Source: Bradyrhizobium sp. CB3481
Lineage (GTDB): Bacteria; Pseudomonadota; Alphaproteobacteria; Rhizobiales; Xanthobacteraceae
DNA length: 64,000 bases
Reading direction: 5' to 3'
NCBI RefSeq assembly: GCF_029714305.1
Contig: NZ_CP121647.1
Span: 2,438,501-2,502,500, forward strand
Position 1 is the first letter of the stretch. The number at the start of each line of letters is the position of its first letter. The notes under the pieces were generated by a model, which did not search any database, had not been told where the DNA came from, and was given only the letters and a program-made list of their open reading frames with translations. This document shows positions 25,736 to 34,393 of this stretch, piece by piece. Made by a program: the position numbers and the translations under genes.

Positions 25736-26794
25736 ATGATGTCTTTTGAGGGGGCGACCATTCTCGTGGTTGGCGGAGCCGGCTTCGTCGGCTCCAATCT
25801 GGTCCGAATGCTGCTGGAGAGGGGCCCGACGCGCATTGTGGTCGTCGACAATCTTTTGTCGGCGGACTCCTCGAATGTTCCGGATGATCCGCGCATCGAC
25901 TTCATTCCGCGATCCATTACCGAAGATGCGGTGCTCGCCGCACAGCCGCAGGACCTCGACTACGTCTTCCATCTCGCCTGTTATCATGGGAATCAGTCGT
26001 CGATCGCCAATCCGCTCGCCGATCACGAGAACAACACCCTTACGACGCTGAAGCTTTTTGAGAAGCTCAAGGATGTGAAGTCGTTGCAGAAGGTGGTATA
26101 TGCGGCGGCTGGTTGCGCAGTAGCGGAGAAGACGTTTGGGGGCGCTAGCGCAACGAAAGAGGATGCACCGGTTTCTCTGTTTCACGACAGTCCGTATTCA
26201 ATCTCCAAATTGATTGGCGAGATGTACGGGAATTACTATTGGTCCCGCTACAAGCTGCCGTTTGTGAAAGCCCGCTTTCAAAACGTCTACGGACCCGGCG
26301 AGATTCTGGGGGCTGGCCAGTGGCGCGGAACGGTGCACACCGTCTGGCGAAACGTAAGTCCAACCTTCATCTGGAAGGCGTTGCACGGCGAGGCCTTGCC
26401 TGTCGAAAATGGCGGAGTTGCATCCCGCGATTTTATTTACGTGGAAGATATGGCGAGAGGGCTTATGGCGTGTGCGCTGTCGGGCGAGCCGGGAGAAATC
26501 TACAATCTCGCCTCCGGCGCTGAGACCACCATCCTTGAGCTCGCGAAGCGGGTGAACACGATTACTGGCAACAAGACGCCGATCGCGTTGGCGCCGGCGC
26601 GCGACTGGGACAGATCGGGACAGCGCTTTGGTGATCCTGCCAAGGCCCGGGAGAAGCTCGGCTTCGTCGCGACCGTTGGGCACGAAGACGGCCTCAACAG
26701 GACGGTGGACTGGACGCGCAAGAACCGCGAGCGAATCCTGAGCTGCATGCGAAATCACATCGGGCATGTGCCCGAGGTCGGCAAATACTCGTGA
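25736..26794 (+). CDS. NAD-dependent epimerase/dehydratase, third SDR of the block
   Basis: 352 residues starting ATGATG at 25736. Motifs: VVGGAGFVGSNLVRMLL, HLACYHGNQSSI, YAAAGCAVAEKT (an unusual replacement of the common SSxxVYG strand), SPYSISKLIGEMYG with Tyr and Lys, RFQNVYGPGEIL, and RDFIYVEDMARGL. It is not a close paralogue of the two upstream genes and resembles the WbmF type. Probable nucleotide-sugar 4-epimerase or dehydratase. Its stop overlaps the GTG of the 2-epimerase gene (GTGA). Confidence 0.8.
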   Translation: MMSFEGATILVVGGAGFVGSNLVRMLLERGPTRIVVVDNLLSADSSNVPDDPRIDFIPRSITEDAVLAAQPQDLDYVFHLACYHGNQSSIANPLADHENNTLTTLKLFEKLKDVKSLQKVVYAAAGCAVAEKTFGGASATKEDAPVSLFHDSPYSISKLIGEMYGNYYWSRYKLPFVKARFQNVYGPGEILGAGQWRGTVHTVWRNVSPTFIWKALHGEALPVENGGVASRDFIYVEDMARGLMACALSGEPGEIYNLASGAETTILELAKRVNTITGNKTPIALAPARDWDRSGQRFGDPAKAREKLGFVATVGHEDGLNRTVDWTRKNRERILSCMRNHIGHVPEVGKYS

Positions 26795-27846
26795 CGCCGC
26801 TAAAGATCCTCACCATCGTTGGCGCCCGCCCGCAGTTTATCAAAGCTGCGGCCATCAGTCGCGCCATTCGCGAGATCGACGGGCTTTCGGAAGTGATGAT
26901 CCACACCGGTCAGCACTTCGATTCCAATATGTCCGATATCTTCTTTGAAGAACTGGATATTCGACAGCCACAGCATCATCTGGCCATCAACGGGGGTGGT
27001 CATGGCGACATGACAGGCCGGATGCTGATCGCGATCGAGCCAATCTTGGTTGCCGAGAGGCCGGACTGGGTCGTGGTCTATGGCGACACAAATTCCACGC
27101 TGGCCGGATCATTGGCTGCGTCCAAATTGCACATTCCGGTGGCGCATGTTGAAGCTGGGCTTCGCTCTTACAATCGGCGCATGCCGGAGGAAATCAATCG
27201 CGTCGTCACCGACCATCTTTCCACGTTACACTTCTGTCCCACGGCGACGGCAGTTGCGAACCTGGCAGTTGAGGGGGTTACCCAGGGCGTACATCATGTT
27301 GGTGACGTGATGTACGACGCTACCTTGTTCGCAATAGACAAGGCAGAGAAGGCTTCGACGGCACTTTCCGACCTGAAGTTACGGCCAAAGGAGTACGCCG
27401 TTGCAACGGTTCATCGCGCGGAGAATACCGACGATCCCCGACAGCTGCGAGCGGTCGTGCAGTTTTTGCAGGAGCGGGCAGAAAGCCATCCCGTAGTACT
27501 GCCGTTGCACCCGCGTACCCGGCAGGCGGCATCCCGAATGGGAGTGAGTCTGGATCGCCTGCGGGTCATCGAACCGGTCGGCTACCTCGATATGGTAAAA
27601 CTGCTGCACCATGCCGTCGGGGTTTACACGGATTCCGGCGGGGTTCAAAAGGAGGCTTATTTCCATCGCGTTCCATGCATCACTCTGCGAGACGAGACCG
27701 AATGGACGGAAACGGTCACGCATGGCTGGAACCGTCTCTGGAAGGGGCCCGAACGAGGCACACCTCGCGAGATTGAGGAGTATGGTAAGGGGCGCGCAGC
27801 GTTCGATATCGTTCACTTGTTGGCCTCGAACCGCGCCTCAACGTGA
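26791..27846 (+). CDS. wecB: UDP-N-acetylglucosamine 2-epimerase (non-hydrolysing)
   Basis: 351 residues from GTG 26791, overlapping the preceding stop. Family landmarks: VGARPQFIKAAAISRAI, THTGQHFD-like IHTGQHFDSNMSD, VVYGDTNSTLAGSLAA, HVEAGLRSYNRRMPEEINR, ATVHRAENTDDP, and YTDSGGVQKEAYF. It converts UDP-GlcNAc to UDP-ManNAc, or in WbpI-type relatives a UDP-diacetamidouronic acid to its C2 epimer. With the dehydrogenase upstream either a ManNAcA route or a diamino-uronate route is possible. It is the last gene of the long + strand operon. Confidence 0.9.
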   Translation: MTPLKILTIVGARPQFIKAAAISRAIREIDGLSEVMIHTGQHFDSNMSDIFFEELDIRQPQHHLAINGGGHGDMTGRMLIAIEPILVAERPDWVVVYGDTNSTLAGSLAASKLHIPVAHVEAGLRSYNRRMPEEINRVVTDHLSTLHFCPTATAVANLAVEGVTQGVHHVGDVMYDATLFAIDKAEKASTALSDLKLRPKEYAVATVHRAENTDDPRQLRAVVQFLQERAESHPVVLPLHPRTRQAASRMGVSLDRLRVIEPVGYLDMVKLLHHAVGVYTDSGGVQKEAYFHRVPCITLRDETEWTETVTHGWNRLWKGPERGTPREIEEYGKGRAAFDIVHLLASNRAST

Positions 27847-27918
27847 ATGCCATTTCTCAATGCCGATTTGTCTGACTGAATTCTTGCTCAACCCAAGACC
27901 CAACTGGTTCGATCATCC

Positions 27919-29475
27919 TTGACCGGCGCTTTTGATGAGCACAACCCCGAAGGCAGGCTTCGGCCCCCAAACCGCGCGCGTCGCCTTTCGAAAGGTTGGT
28001 CGGCCAATCTCGTGCAGATAGTACTGGGGATCGCGCAGCAGGTTGCGCTGATTCCCATTTTTTTGCACTACTGGTCCAACGACATCCTGGCTGCATGGCT
28101 GGCGATTTATGCCGCCGGGAATCTCGTGCCGATCGTCGATGTCGGCCTGCAGTTTCGTGCGATCAATCGATTTCTCACACTTAAGTCGAGCGTCGATTGC
28201 GATCGCCGAAGTGGTCGGTTCTATGCCGACATGCAGCGGATTTACATTGGGCTGGCAGGATCCTTCGCCGTCGTGCTGGTGATCGCGGCTCAGTTTTTGT
28301 CACCATCTGTCGTGCTGGGATTTGGGTCCGTCCCGCAGTTCGATCTTGCGTTTGGCACCATGGTCGTGGGTATGATCCTCACCTTGCCAGCCAATGTCCC
28401 AGCGGCGCTCTACCGCGCTCGCGGCCTCTATGGGCGGGCAGTTAAGCTCGCGAACCTGGGAATGATGAGCGCGTTGTTCAGCCAATTGGCGGCCATCACG
28501 CTGACTCAAAGCCTGCTTTACGTAACGATCGTCTACGTCGCGACGCAAATGCTGTTCGCGCTGTATGTTCTCACGGTCGATGCACCGCGCTTGTTTCCGT
28601 TCCTGCGGGGCGCCGGCAAAGCCCATTCCCCGCGTTGGGTGATCGGCCAGTTGCGCAAGGGAGCTCCCTTCGGAATCGCGTCCGCAACGGAGCTGTTGCA
28701 GCTCAATCTGCCGGTGCTGCTGGTGAGCGCACTGGTGTCCGACCGCGTGGCGGTCGCGCAATGGGGCCTGACCCGGGTCGTCGCTGGATTGTTGCGCGGG
28801 CTTTGCCAGCAGGCAACGCTGCCGTTGGCGGCCGAACTTGGCCATGACCATGCCGTCGGGGCCGCGGATCGGCTCCGCAATCTCTACGCCCGCGGTTCGG
28901 TGCTGGTGACCCTGCTGGCCAGCCTCGTCGTCTCCGGTCTGTTGCCGTTCTGGCCGGATTTTTTCGCACTGTGGACGCATGGCGCCGTTCCGTACGACCC
29001 GCTGCTGACGATGACGCTGCTGATCGGTGCCGCTGCGGCGGCGCCTTCGATCCTGGCGCTGGGCTATGCCTATTACAGCAATCGTGGAGAGCTGTTGTTG
29101 CAAACCAAGGGGCTGCAGCTCGTTGTCTTCCTGGCGCTGTCAGCGGTTCTGATCCCCTCGACCGGACTGATCGGCGCAGCCATTGCCGTTGTCGCCAGCG
29201 ACCTCCTGATACAGTTCGGTTTTCTGGGGCGCATCATCATGCAGCAGACATTGGAGCGTCCGCTGAGGCATGCCGGTTTTCTGACGGCGGTGATGATTGT
29301 GGTGACGCTGGCCGGCTGGGGATTGGGATCGGCAATCCGGCTGGCATTGCCCTGGACCGGGCCCATCCGCTTCGTCGCCGAATGCGCGCTATGGCTTGCG
29401 GTGGTGCTGGCCGCAGCAAGCCCCCTCGCGTTCGAAAGCGTGCGCGAGAAGCTGACCGCAGCGATCCCGCGTTAA
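27919..29475 (+). CDS. wzx: polysaccharide flippase-like membrane protein (MOP superfamily)
   Basis: About 518 residues if the TTG at 27919 is used; no good ribosome site is visible, so the true start is uncertain. At least 12 hydrophobic segments, the first beginning NLVQIVLGIAQQVALIPIFL and the last pair near the C-terminus. Short polar loops with RARGLYGRAVKL and ARGSVLVTLLASLVV match O-antigen flippases. It would flip a lipid-linked repeat unit, an export route different from the ABC transporter at 3294-6465. Its TAA stop overlaps the stop of the convergent rmlA within a palindromic TTAA (29472-29475). Confidence 0.78.
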   Translation: MTGAFDEHNPEGRLRPPNRARRLSKGWSANLVQIVLGIAQQVALIPIFLHYWSNDILAAWLAIYAAGNLVPIVDVGLQFRAINRFLTLKSSVDCDRRSGRFYADMQRIYIGLAGSFAVVLVIAAQFLSPSVVLGFGSVPQFDLAFGTMVVGMILTLPANVPAALYRARGLYGRAVKLANLGMMSALFSQLAAITLTQSLLYVTIVYVATQMLFALYVLTVDAPRLFPFLRGAGKAHSPRWVIGQLRKGAPFGIASATELLQLNLPVLLVSALVSDRVAVAQWGLTRVVAGLLRGLCQQATLPLAAELGHDHAVGAADRLRNLYARGSVLVTLLASLVVSGLLPFWPDFFALWTHGAVPYDPLLTMTLLIGAAAAAPSILALGYAYYSNRGELLLQTKGLQLVVFLALSAVLIPSTGLIGAAIAVVASDLLIQFGFLGRIIMQQTLERPLRHAGFLTAVMIVVTLAGWGLGSAIRLALPWTGPIRFVAECALWLAVVLAAASPLAFESVREKLTAAIPR

Positions 29476-30350
29476 CGCAGAATCGCGGCCTGACGGATCA
29501 GATACTGCCCGTAGCCGGTACCTTTCATCGGCTCGGCGAGACGCAGCAACTGCTCGGCGTCGATAAAACCCTGGCTGAATGCGATTTCCTCGGGGCAGGC
29601 GATCTTCAGCCCCTGGCGCTTCTCCACGATGTGGATGAACTGCGACGCCTCGAGCAGCGATTCATGCGTGCCGGCGTCGAGCCAGGCGTAGCCGCGGCCG
29701 AAGCGTTCGGCGTGGAGCTCGCCGCGCTCGAGATACCACTGGTTGACGTCGGTGATTTCGAGTTCCCCGCGCGGCGACGGCTTCATCTCGCGCACGACAT
29801 CGACGACGCGTTCGTCGTAGAAGTAGAGTCCCGTCACGGCGTAGTTTGACTTCGGCGCCTTCGGTTTTTCGATGATCCGCAGCGGCCGGTGAGCAGGATC
29901 GAACTCGATGACGCCGTAGCGCTCGGGATCGTCGACCCAGCACGCGAACACGGTTGAGCCGCGGTCCTGCTGCGCGGAAGTGCGGAGCAGCGCCCGCAGA
30001 TTGTCGCCGTAGAAGATATTGTCGCCGAGGATCAGCGCGCTGGATCCGCCGGCCAAAAAATCCCGCCCGATCACGAAAGCTTCCGCGATGCCGCCCGGGT
30101 GATCCTGGACGGCAAAGGAAAGCGCGATGCCCCATTGCCGGCCGTCGCCGAGCAGGCGCTTGAATTGATCGATCTCATCCGGCGTCGTGATGATCAGGAT
30201 CTCGCGCAAACCCGCCATCATCAGCGTGGTCAGCGAATAATAGATCAGCGGCTTGTCATAGACCGGCAGCAGCTGCTTCGAGGTCGCGAGCGTCAGCGGA
30301 TAGAGCCGCGTGCCGCGGCCTCCTGCCAGAATGATTCCCTTGCGGTTCAT
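29472..30350 (-). CDS. rmlA: glucose-1-phosphate thymidylyltransferase
   Basis: 292 residues, the usual RmlA length, starting MNRKGIILAGGRGTRLYPLT (nucleotide-binding GGxGTRLxPLT). Other motifs: KPLIYYSLTTLMMAGLREILIIT, ALILGDNIFYGD, VFACWVDDPERYGVIEF, EKPKAPKSNYAVTGLYFYD and GRGYAWLDAGTHESL. It makes dTDP-glucose from glucose-1-phosphate and dTTP, the entry to the dTDP-deoxysugar pathway. The rmlB partner is 6 kb away on the same strand; rmlC and rmlD are absent from the window. An in-frame upstream start exists but the conserved N-terminus sets the ATG at 30350. Confidence 0.95.
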   Translation of the reverse strand: MNRKGIILAGGRGTRLYPLTLATSKQLLPVYDKPLIYYSLTTLMMAGLREILIITTPDEIDQFKRLLGDGRQWGIALSFAVQDHPGGIAEAFVIGRDFLAGGSSALILGDNIFYGDNLRALLRTSAQQDRGSTVFACWVDDPERYGVIEFDPAHRPLRIIEKPKAPKSNYAVTGLYFYDERVVDVVREMKPSPRGELEITDVNQWYLERGELHAERFGRGYAWLDAGTHESLLEASQFIHIVEKRQGLKIACPEEIAFSQGFIDAEQLLRLAEPMKGTGYGQYLIRQAAILR

Positions 30351-30563
30351 GCGCCGAGCTCTTCGCAGTTGGCGGGGGGACGGCAGCCTCGTTAGCATGG
30401 GCCAACTGCCCTACAAAGAGCCTTCCTTGCCTTCATAGCGGAAATATTTCAATGGTTTACGCAAGGGCCGCCCGCGTTGCACCCATCATGCGGGTGGGCT
30501 AGGAATGGCGTTGCCGCGGCGGTTGGCAACGCACAACGCAATTCGCGACCTGCGACGGGGATC

Positions 30564-31571
30564 ATGGCCAGCCGCGTTTACTGCACTTATTTCGATCACA
30601 ATTATCTGCCGCGCGGGCTGGCGCTTTATCATTCGCTGCAGCGGCACGTCCCTGGCGCCGGGCTTTGGGTGCTTTGCCTGAGCGAGGCGTGCCATCAGGC
30701 CCTGCTGCGGCTCGAACTTCCGCATCTCGTGGCGGTGCGCCTTTCGGATTTCGAAGCCGCCGATCCCGACGTTGCCGCGACGCGGTCCTCCCGCAGCCAG
30801 ATCGAATATTACTTCACGTGCTCTCCGGCCTGGATTCTCTTCGTGCTGGAAAGCAGCGGAGATGCCGAGTGGGTCACCTATCTCGACAGCGACCTGTTCT
30901 TCTTCGCATCGCCCGATCCGATCTATGAGGAAATGAAGGACGCGGCGTTCGGCATCGTTCCGCATCGTTTCTCGCGCGGGTTGGAAGACCAGCGCAGGTT
31001 CGGGCTCTACAATGTCGGCTGGGTCAGCGCGCGCAAACGCGACGACGGCATCGCCGTGTTGCGCTGGTGGCGCGAACGCTGCATCGAATGGTGCTACGAC
31101 CGGGTCGAGGGCGACCGTTTCGCCGACCAGCGTTACCTCGACCGGATGCCGCAAATGCCGGGCGTTCATGTGATATCGCATCTCGGCGCCAACCTCGCGC
31201 CGTGGAACATCGCCGATTGCCGGCTCGAATGGAACGACAGCAGGGTCGAGATCGAGCGGCGCTATCCGCTGCTGTTCTTCCATTTCTACGGAGTCAAGCG
31301 CGACGGCGGCTACTATTTCAATAGTCACCGGTTCTATCACGCGCCATTCTCTGGTCTGATCAGGGAAAAACTGTACGAGCCTTATGTTGCCGCGCTCGTC
31401 GAGGCCGAGCAGTCCTCGGCTCCGCTGTTGCAGGGGCAGCTGCTCGAAACGATCCGTAGGCCCATGGCCGGTAATTTCATCGACCGCCTGTTGAACGCGC
31501 TGCGCAAGGCACGGATGATGGCCTTCCGCGGCGTCGATATCGTCACCGGCCGGGCGATTGCCGTTCGCTAG
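30564..31571 (+). CDS. glycosyltransferase, GT-A fold (GT8-like)
   Basis: 335 residues from ATG 30564; GACGGGG lies just upstream. N-terminal VYCTYFDHNYLPRGLALYHSL is the typical first strand and helix of GT8-like enzymes, and TYLDSDLFFFASP contains a DxD metal site near residue 110. AFGIVPHRFS, YNVGWVSARK, FADQRYLDRMPQ and SHLGANLAPWNI follow in the expected order, and a late HFYGVKRDGG. It would add a sugar from a nucleotide donor. It is divergent from rmlA with 213 bases between the starts, and leads a + strand run of four genes. Confidence 0.7.
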   Translation: MASRVYCTYFDHNYLPRGLALYHSLQRHVPGAGLWVLCLSEACHQALLRLELPHLVAVRLSDFEAADPDVAATRSSRSQIEYYFTCSPAWILFVLESSGDAEWVTYLDSDLFFFASPDPIYEEMKDAAFGIVPHRFSRGLEDQRRFGLYNVGWVSARKRDDGIAVLRWWRERCIEWCYDRVEGDRFADQRYLDRMPQMPGVHVISHLGANLAPWNIADCRLEWNDSRVEIERRYPLLFFHFYGVKRDGGYYFNSHRFYHAPFSGLIREKLYEPYVAALVEAEQSSAPLLQGQLLETIRRPMAGNFIDRLLNALRKARMMAFRGVDIVTGRAIAVR

Positions 31572-31600
31572 CCCGCTCTATTGCTCGAAAGATATTGTGC

Positions 31601-32572
31601 ATGCGACTGCTGATCCTTGGCTACTCCTCGATCGTCGAGCGGCGCGTGCTGCCGGCCGCGGCCAAGGTTGGCCGCATCGAGGCGATCTCGATCGCGAGCA
31701 AGAGCCGCCCCAAGCCCGAGAGTTGGCCGAAGCACGGGCGCTTTTTCGACGATTATGAGGCCGCGCTGCACGGCAGCGATTGCGATCTCGTCTATCTTTC
31801 GCTGCCCAACGCGATGCACGAGCGCTGGGCGATGGCGGCGCTGGCCGCCGGCAAGCACGTTGTGGTCGACAAGCCGGCAATGATGACGTTGGCGGCAAGC
31901 GAACGCGTGGTCGAAGCGGCGCGGCGCGCCGGCCGTCTCGTCGCGGAAGCGACGGTGTTCGGCTATCACCCGCAGTTCGCGGCCCTCGCGGAATTTGTCG
32001 CCGAGACAGGTCCGTTGATCCAGTCGGCCGCGCAATTCATCTTTCCTCCACTGCCGCTCGGCAATTTCCGCAACCATGCCGAACTCGGCGGCGGCTGCCT
32101 GCTCGACCTCGGGCCTTACGCCGCCGCCACGATGCGCATTCTTGGCGGCGACGGCGTATCCGAGGTAACGGCGCTGGCCGGCGGCCGGCATCCCGAAACC
32201 GGCGTCGACATGGGCTTTTCGGTCCTGGCCCGGCTCGGCAATGGCAGCACATTTTCCGGCCTTTTCAGCTTCGAGGGCGAGTATCAGAATCGCCTGCTCG
32301 TTGTCGGTCGCTCGGGCTCCGTGCTAATAGAGCGCGTTTTCACGCCGCCCGCCGATTACGCTGTCGAATGGCGGCGGCGTGTCCGCAATGCCGATGGTGT
32401 CGTGACGTTCGAGCCCGCCGATACGTTTGCCAACTTCCTGGAGGCGGTAACGTCGGCAATCGCAAGCGGCGATCACGAGGGCTTCCATCGCGATCTCCTG
32501 AGCGACGCGAGGTGCCGGGAAATGATCGCGGCGGCGCTCGCATCAGATAATCCGGCACATCAATCCGTGTGA
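31601..32572 (+). CDS. Gfo/Idh/MocA-family NAD(P)-dependent oxidoreductase
   Basis: 323 residues from ATG 31601. N-terminal LLILGYSSIVERRVLPAAAKV is a variant dinucleotide fold with GYSS in place of GxGxxG; FDDYEAALHGSDCDLVYLSLPNAMHERWAMAALAAGKHVVVDKPAMMT has the catalytic-lysine DKP (usual EKP). The C-terminal domain includes GGCLLDLGPYAAATMRILGG. Family members in dTDP-sugar pathways (KijD10-like) reduce a 3-keto group after the 2,3-dehydratase. Here it sits next to an aminotransferase and a 2,3-dehydratase homologue, which supports that role; myo-inositol-type activity is possible. Confidence 0.85.
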   Translation: MRLLILGYSSIVERRVLPAAAKVGRIEAISIASKSRPKPESWPKHGRFFDDYEAALHGSDCDLVYLSLPNAMHERWAMAALAAGKHVVVDKPAMMTLAASERVVEAARRAGRLVAEATVFGYHPQFAALAEFVAETGPLIQSAAQFIFPPLPLGNFRNHAELGGGCLLDLGPYAAATMRILGGDGVSEVTALAGGRHPETGVDMGFSVLARLGNGSTFSGLFSFEGEYQNRLLVVGRSGSVLIERVFTPPADYAVEWRRRVRNADGVVTFEPADTFANFLEAVTSAIASGDHEGFHRDLLSDARCREMIAAALASDNPAHQSV

Positions 32573-32578
32573 GAGACA

Positions 32579-33679
32579 ATGCCAATCAACGTATGGGACT
32601 ATCTGCGGGAATATGACGAGCTGCGCGAGGAGATCCTCGCTGCGGTCGATCGGGTGTTCCGTTCCGGGCGGCTGGTACTGGGACAGGAAGGCCTCAAGTT
32701 CGAGCGCGAGATGGCCGACTATCTCGGCGTCGCCGGCGGCGTCGGCGTCAACAGCGGAACCGATGCGATCTACATCGCGCTGGCCTCGCTTGGGGTCAAG
32801 GCCGGTGACGAGGTCATCACCGTGCCAAATACAGCGGTGCCGACGGTGTCGGCGATCCGCACGCTCGGCGCCACGCCGGTCTTCGTCGATATCAGCGACG
32901 ATGACTTTCTGATGGATGTCGCGCAGGTGGAAGCTGCGGTCACGCCGCGCACGAAGGCGATCGTTCCGGTGCATCTCTACGGCCAATGCGTCGATATCGA
33001 TCCGCTGATGGCGATTGCGGAACGGCACGGCCTGAAGGTGATGGAGGACTGCGCGCAGTCGCAGGGCGCGCTCTACAAGAACCATCAATCCGGCAGCATC
33101 GGGCATGCCTCCGCGTTCTCGTTCTACCCGACCAAGGTATTGGGCGCCTATGGCGACGGCGGCATGGTGCTCAGCGATGACGAGGCGGCGATCAGGCTGG
33201 CGCGCAGCCTTCGTTTCTACGGCATGGAGGCCCAGTATTATTCCGAGCGCCACGGCTACAATTCGCGGCTCGACGAGGTGCAGGCCGCGATCCTGTCGCT
33301 GAAGCTGCCGCGCATCGGGGGCTGGATCGCGCGGCGGCGGGAGATCGCCGCGCGCTATAATCGCGGGCTTGCGGGCAGCGGCCTCGTGCTGCCGCGCGAG
33401 AACGCCCACAGCCGTCATTCCTACTATCTCTACGTCGCGGAGCATCCGACCGACCGCGACGGCGTGCTGGAACGACTGGCCAAGCGCGACATCAACTGCA
33501 ACGTATCCTACCGCTGGCCGATCCACACCATGCGCGGCAGCGCCGATCTCGGCTACCGCGAGGGCCAGTTTCCGGTCGCGGAGCGAAAGGCGCAGCGGAT
33601 CTTCTCGCTGCCGATGTATCCGCACCTCAGGGATGAGGAAGTCGATACCGTGATCGACGTGCTCAAGGACGTAATCTGA
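32579..33679 (+). CDS. DegT/DnrJ/EryC1-family sugar aminotransferase
   Basis: 366 residues, 6 bases after the oxidoreductase. PLP lysine is Lys186 in FYPTKVLGAYGDGGM, with the phosphate-contacting NSGTDAIYIAL and the cofactor-binding Asp157 in VMEDCAQSQGA. The N-terminal NVWDYLREYDELREEILAAV and RSGRLVLGQEG resemble the secondary-metabolite 3-aminotransferases (EvaB/TylB-like) more than ArnB-type enzymes, in my reading. Likely transaminates C3 or C4 of a dTDP-keto-deoxysugar. Its stop overlaps the start of the next gene (TGATG). Confidence 0.9.
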   Translation: MPINVWDYLREYDELREEILAAVDRVFRSGRLVLGQEGLKFEREMADYLGVAGGVGVNSGTDAIYIALASLGVKAGDEVITVPNTAVPTVSAIRTLGATPVFVDISDDDFLMDVAQVEAAVTPRTKAIVPVHLYGQCVDIDPLMAIAERHGLKVMEDCAQSQGALYKNHQSGSIGHASAFSFYPTKVLGAYGDGGMVLSDDEAAIRLARSLRFYGMEAQYYSERHGYNSRLDEVQAAILSLKLPRIGGWIARRREIAARYNRGLAGSGLVLPRENAHSRHSYYLYVAEHPTDRDGVLERLAKRDINCNVSYRWPIHTMRGSADLGYREGQFPVAERKAQRIFSLPMYPHLRDEEVDTVIDVLKDVI

Positions 33680-34377
33680 TGGCCGAGCGCGCGCATCTCG
33701 ACTGGTTTCGCGGCCGGCTTGCCGCCTCGCTTACGATCGAGCCGAAGGACCCGGCGCCGATCCTGGCGTGGCGGGAAGAGCGCTGCCAGGCGATCCGGTT
33801 CAAGGCGGATCTGATCGGGCTCGACGAGGTGCGCGGCTGGTCGCACGATGCGAAGGGCAATGTGCGGCACCAGACCGGGCAATTTTTTGCCGTCGAGGGC
33901 GTCCGCGTCGAAAGCGGCGCGCTGCGCGAGGTCGCCTCGTGGGATCAGCCGATCTACACCCAGGTGGAAGGCGGTGTTCTCGGCCTCATCTCCCGCGAGA
34001 CGCCCGCTGACGGCGTTCAGTTCCTGCTGTACGCCAAGGCCGAGCCGGGCAATATCGGCGTGCTCCAGCTCTCGCCCTCGGTGCAAAGCACATGGTCGAA
34101 CATCCGTCGCGCCCATGGCGGAAAGCTGTCGCCGATGCTGGAGGTGCTGACGGCCAAATCCGGTGTTCGGATCATCTACCGTGCCGAGCACAATGAAGAG
34201 GGCGGGAGATTTTGGCGCAAGTCGAACGAGAACATCATCGTCTTCATCGACGACGAGGCGGTGATCCAGTCCGATATGACGATGTTCTACTGGGCGAGTC
34301 TCAGCCAGATCAAGGCGCTGGCCGCGATCGACAATGTGCTCAGCCCGTTCGTGAAGACAATCATCGCGCCGCTGTAA
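33679..34377 (+). CDS. NDP-hexose 2,3-dehydratase-like protein, single-repeat length
   Basis: 232 residues. WFRGRLAASL, the LIGLDEVRGWSHD strand, HQTGQFFAVEGVRV, WDQPIYTQVEGGVLGLISRE, GVQFLLYAKAEPGN and LQLSPSVQSTWSN are characteristic of the EvaA/TylCVI family. Those enzymes are normally about twice this length, built of two tandem repeats; only one is present here, ending cleanly after IDNVLSPFVKTIIAPL. The family removes the C2 hydroxyl of dTDP-4-keto-6-deoxyglucose. A homodimer of single repeats would restore the two-repeat fold (inference). It ends 16 bases from the convergent methyltransferase gene. Confidence 0.8.
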   Translation: MAERAHLDWFRGRLAASLTIEPKDPAPILAWREERCQAIRFKADLIGLDEVRGWSHDAKGNVRHQTGQFFAVEGVRVESGALREVASWDQPIYTQVEGGVLGLISRETPADGVQFLLYAKAEPGNIGVLQLSPSVQSTWSNIRRAHGGKLSPMLEVLTAKSGVRIIYRAEHNEEGGRFWRKSNENIIVFIDDEAVIQSDMTMFYWASLSQIKALAAIDNVLSPFVKTIIAPL

Positions 34378-34393
34378 GGCGCGAGCTCACCTG

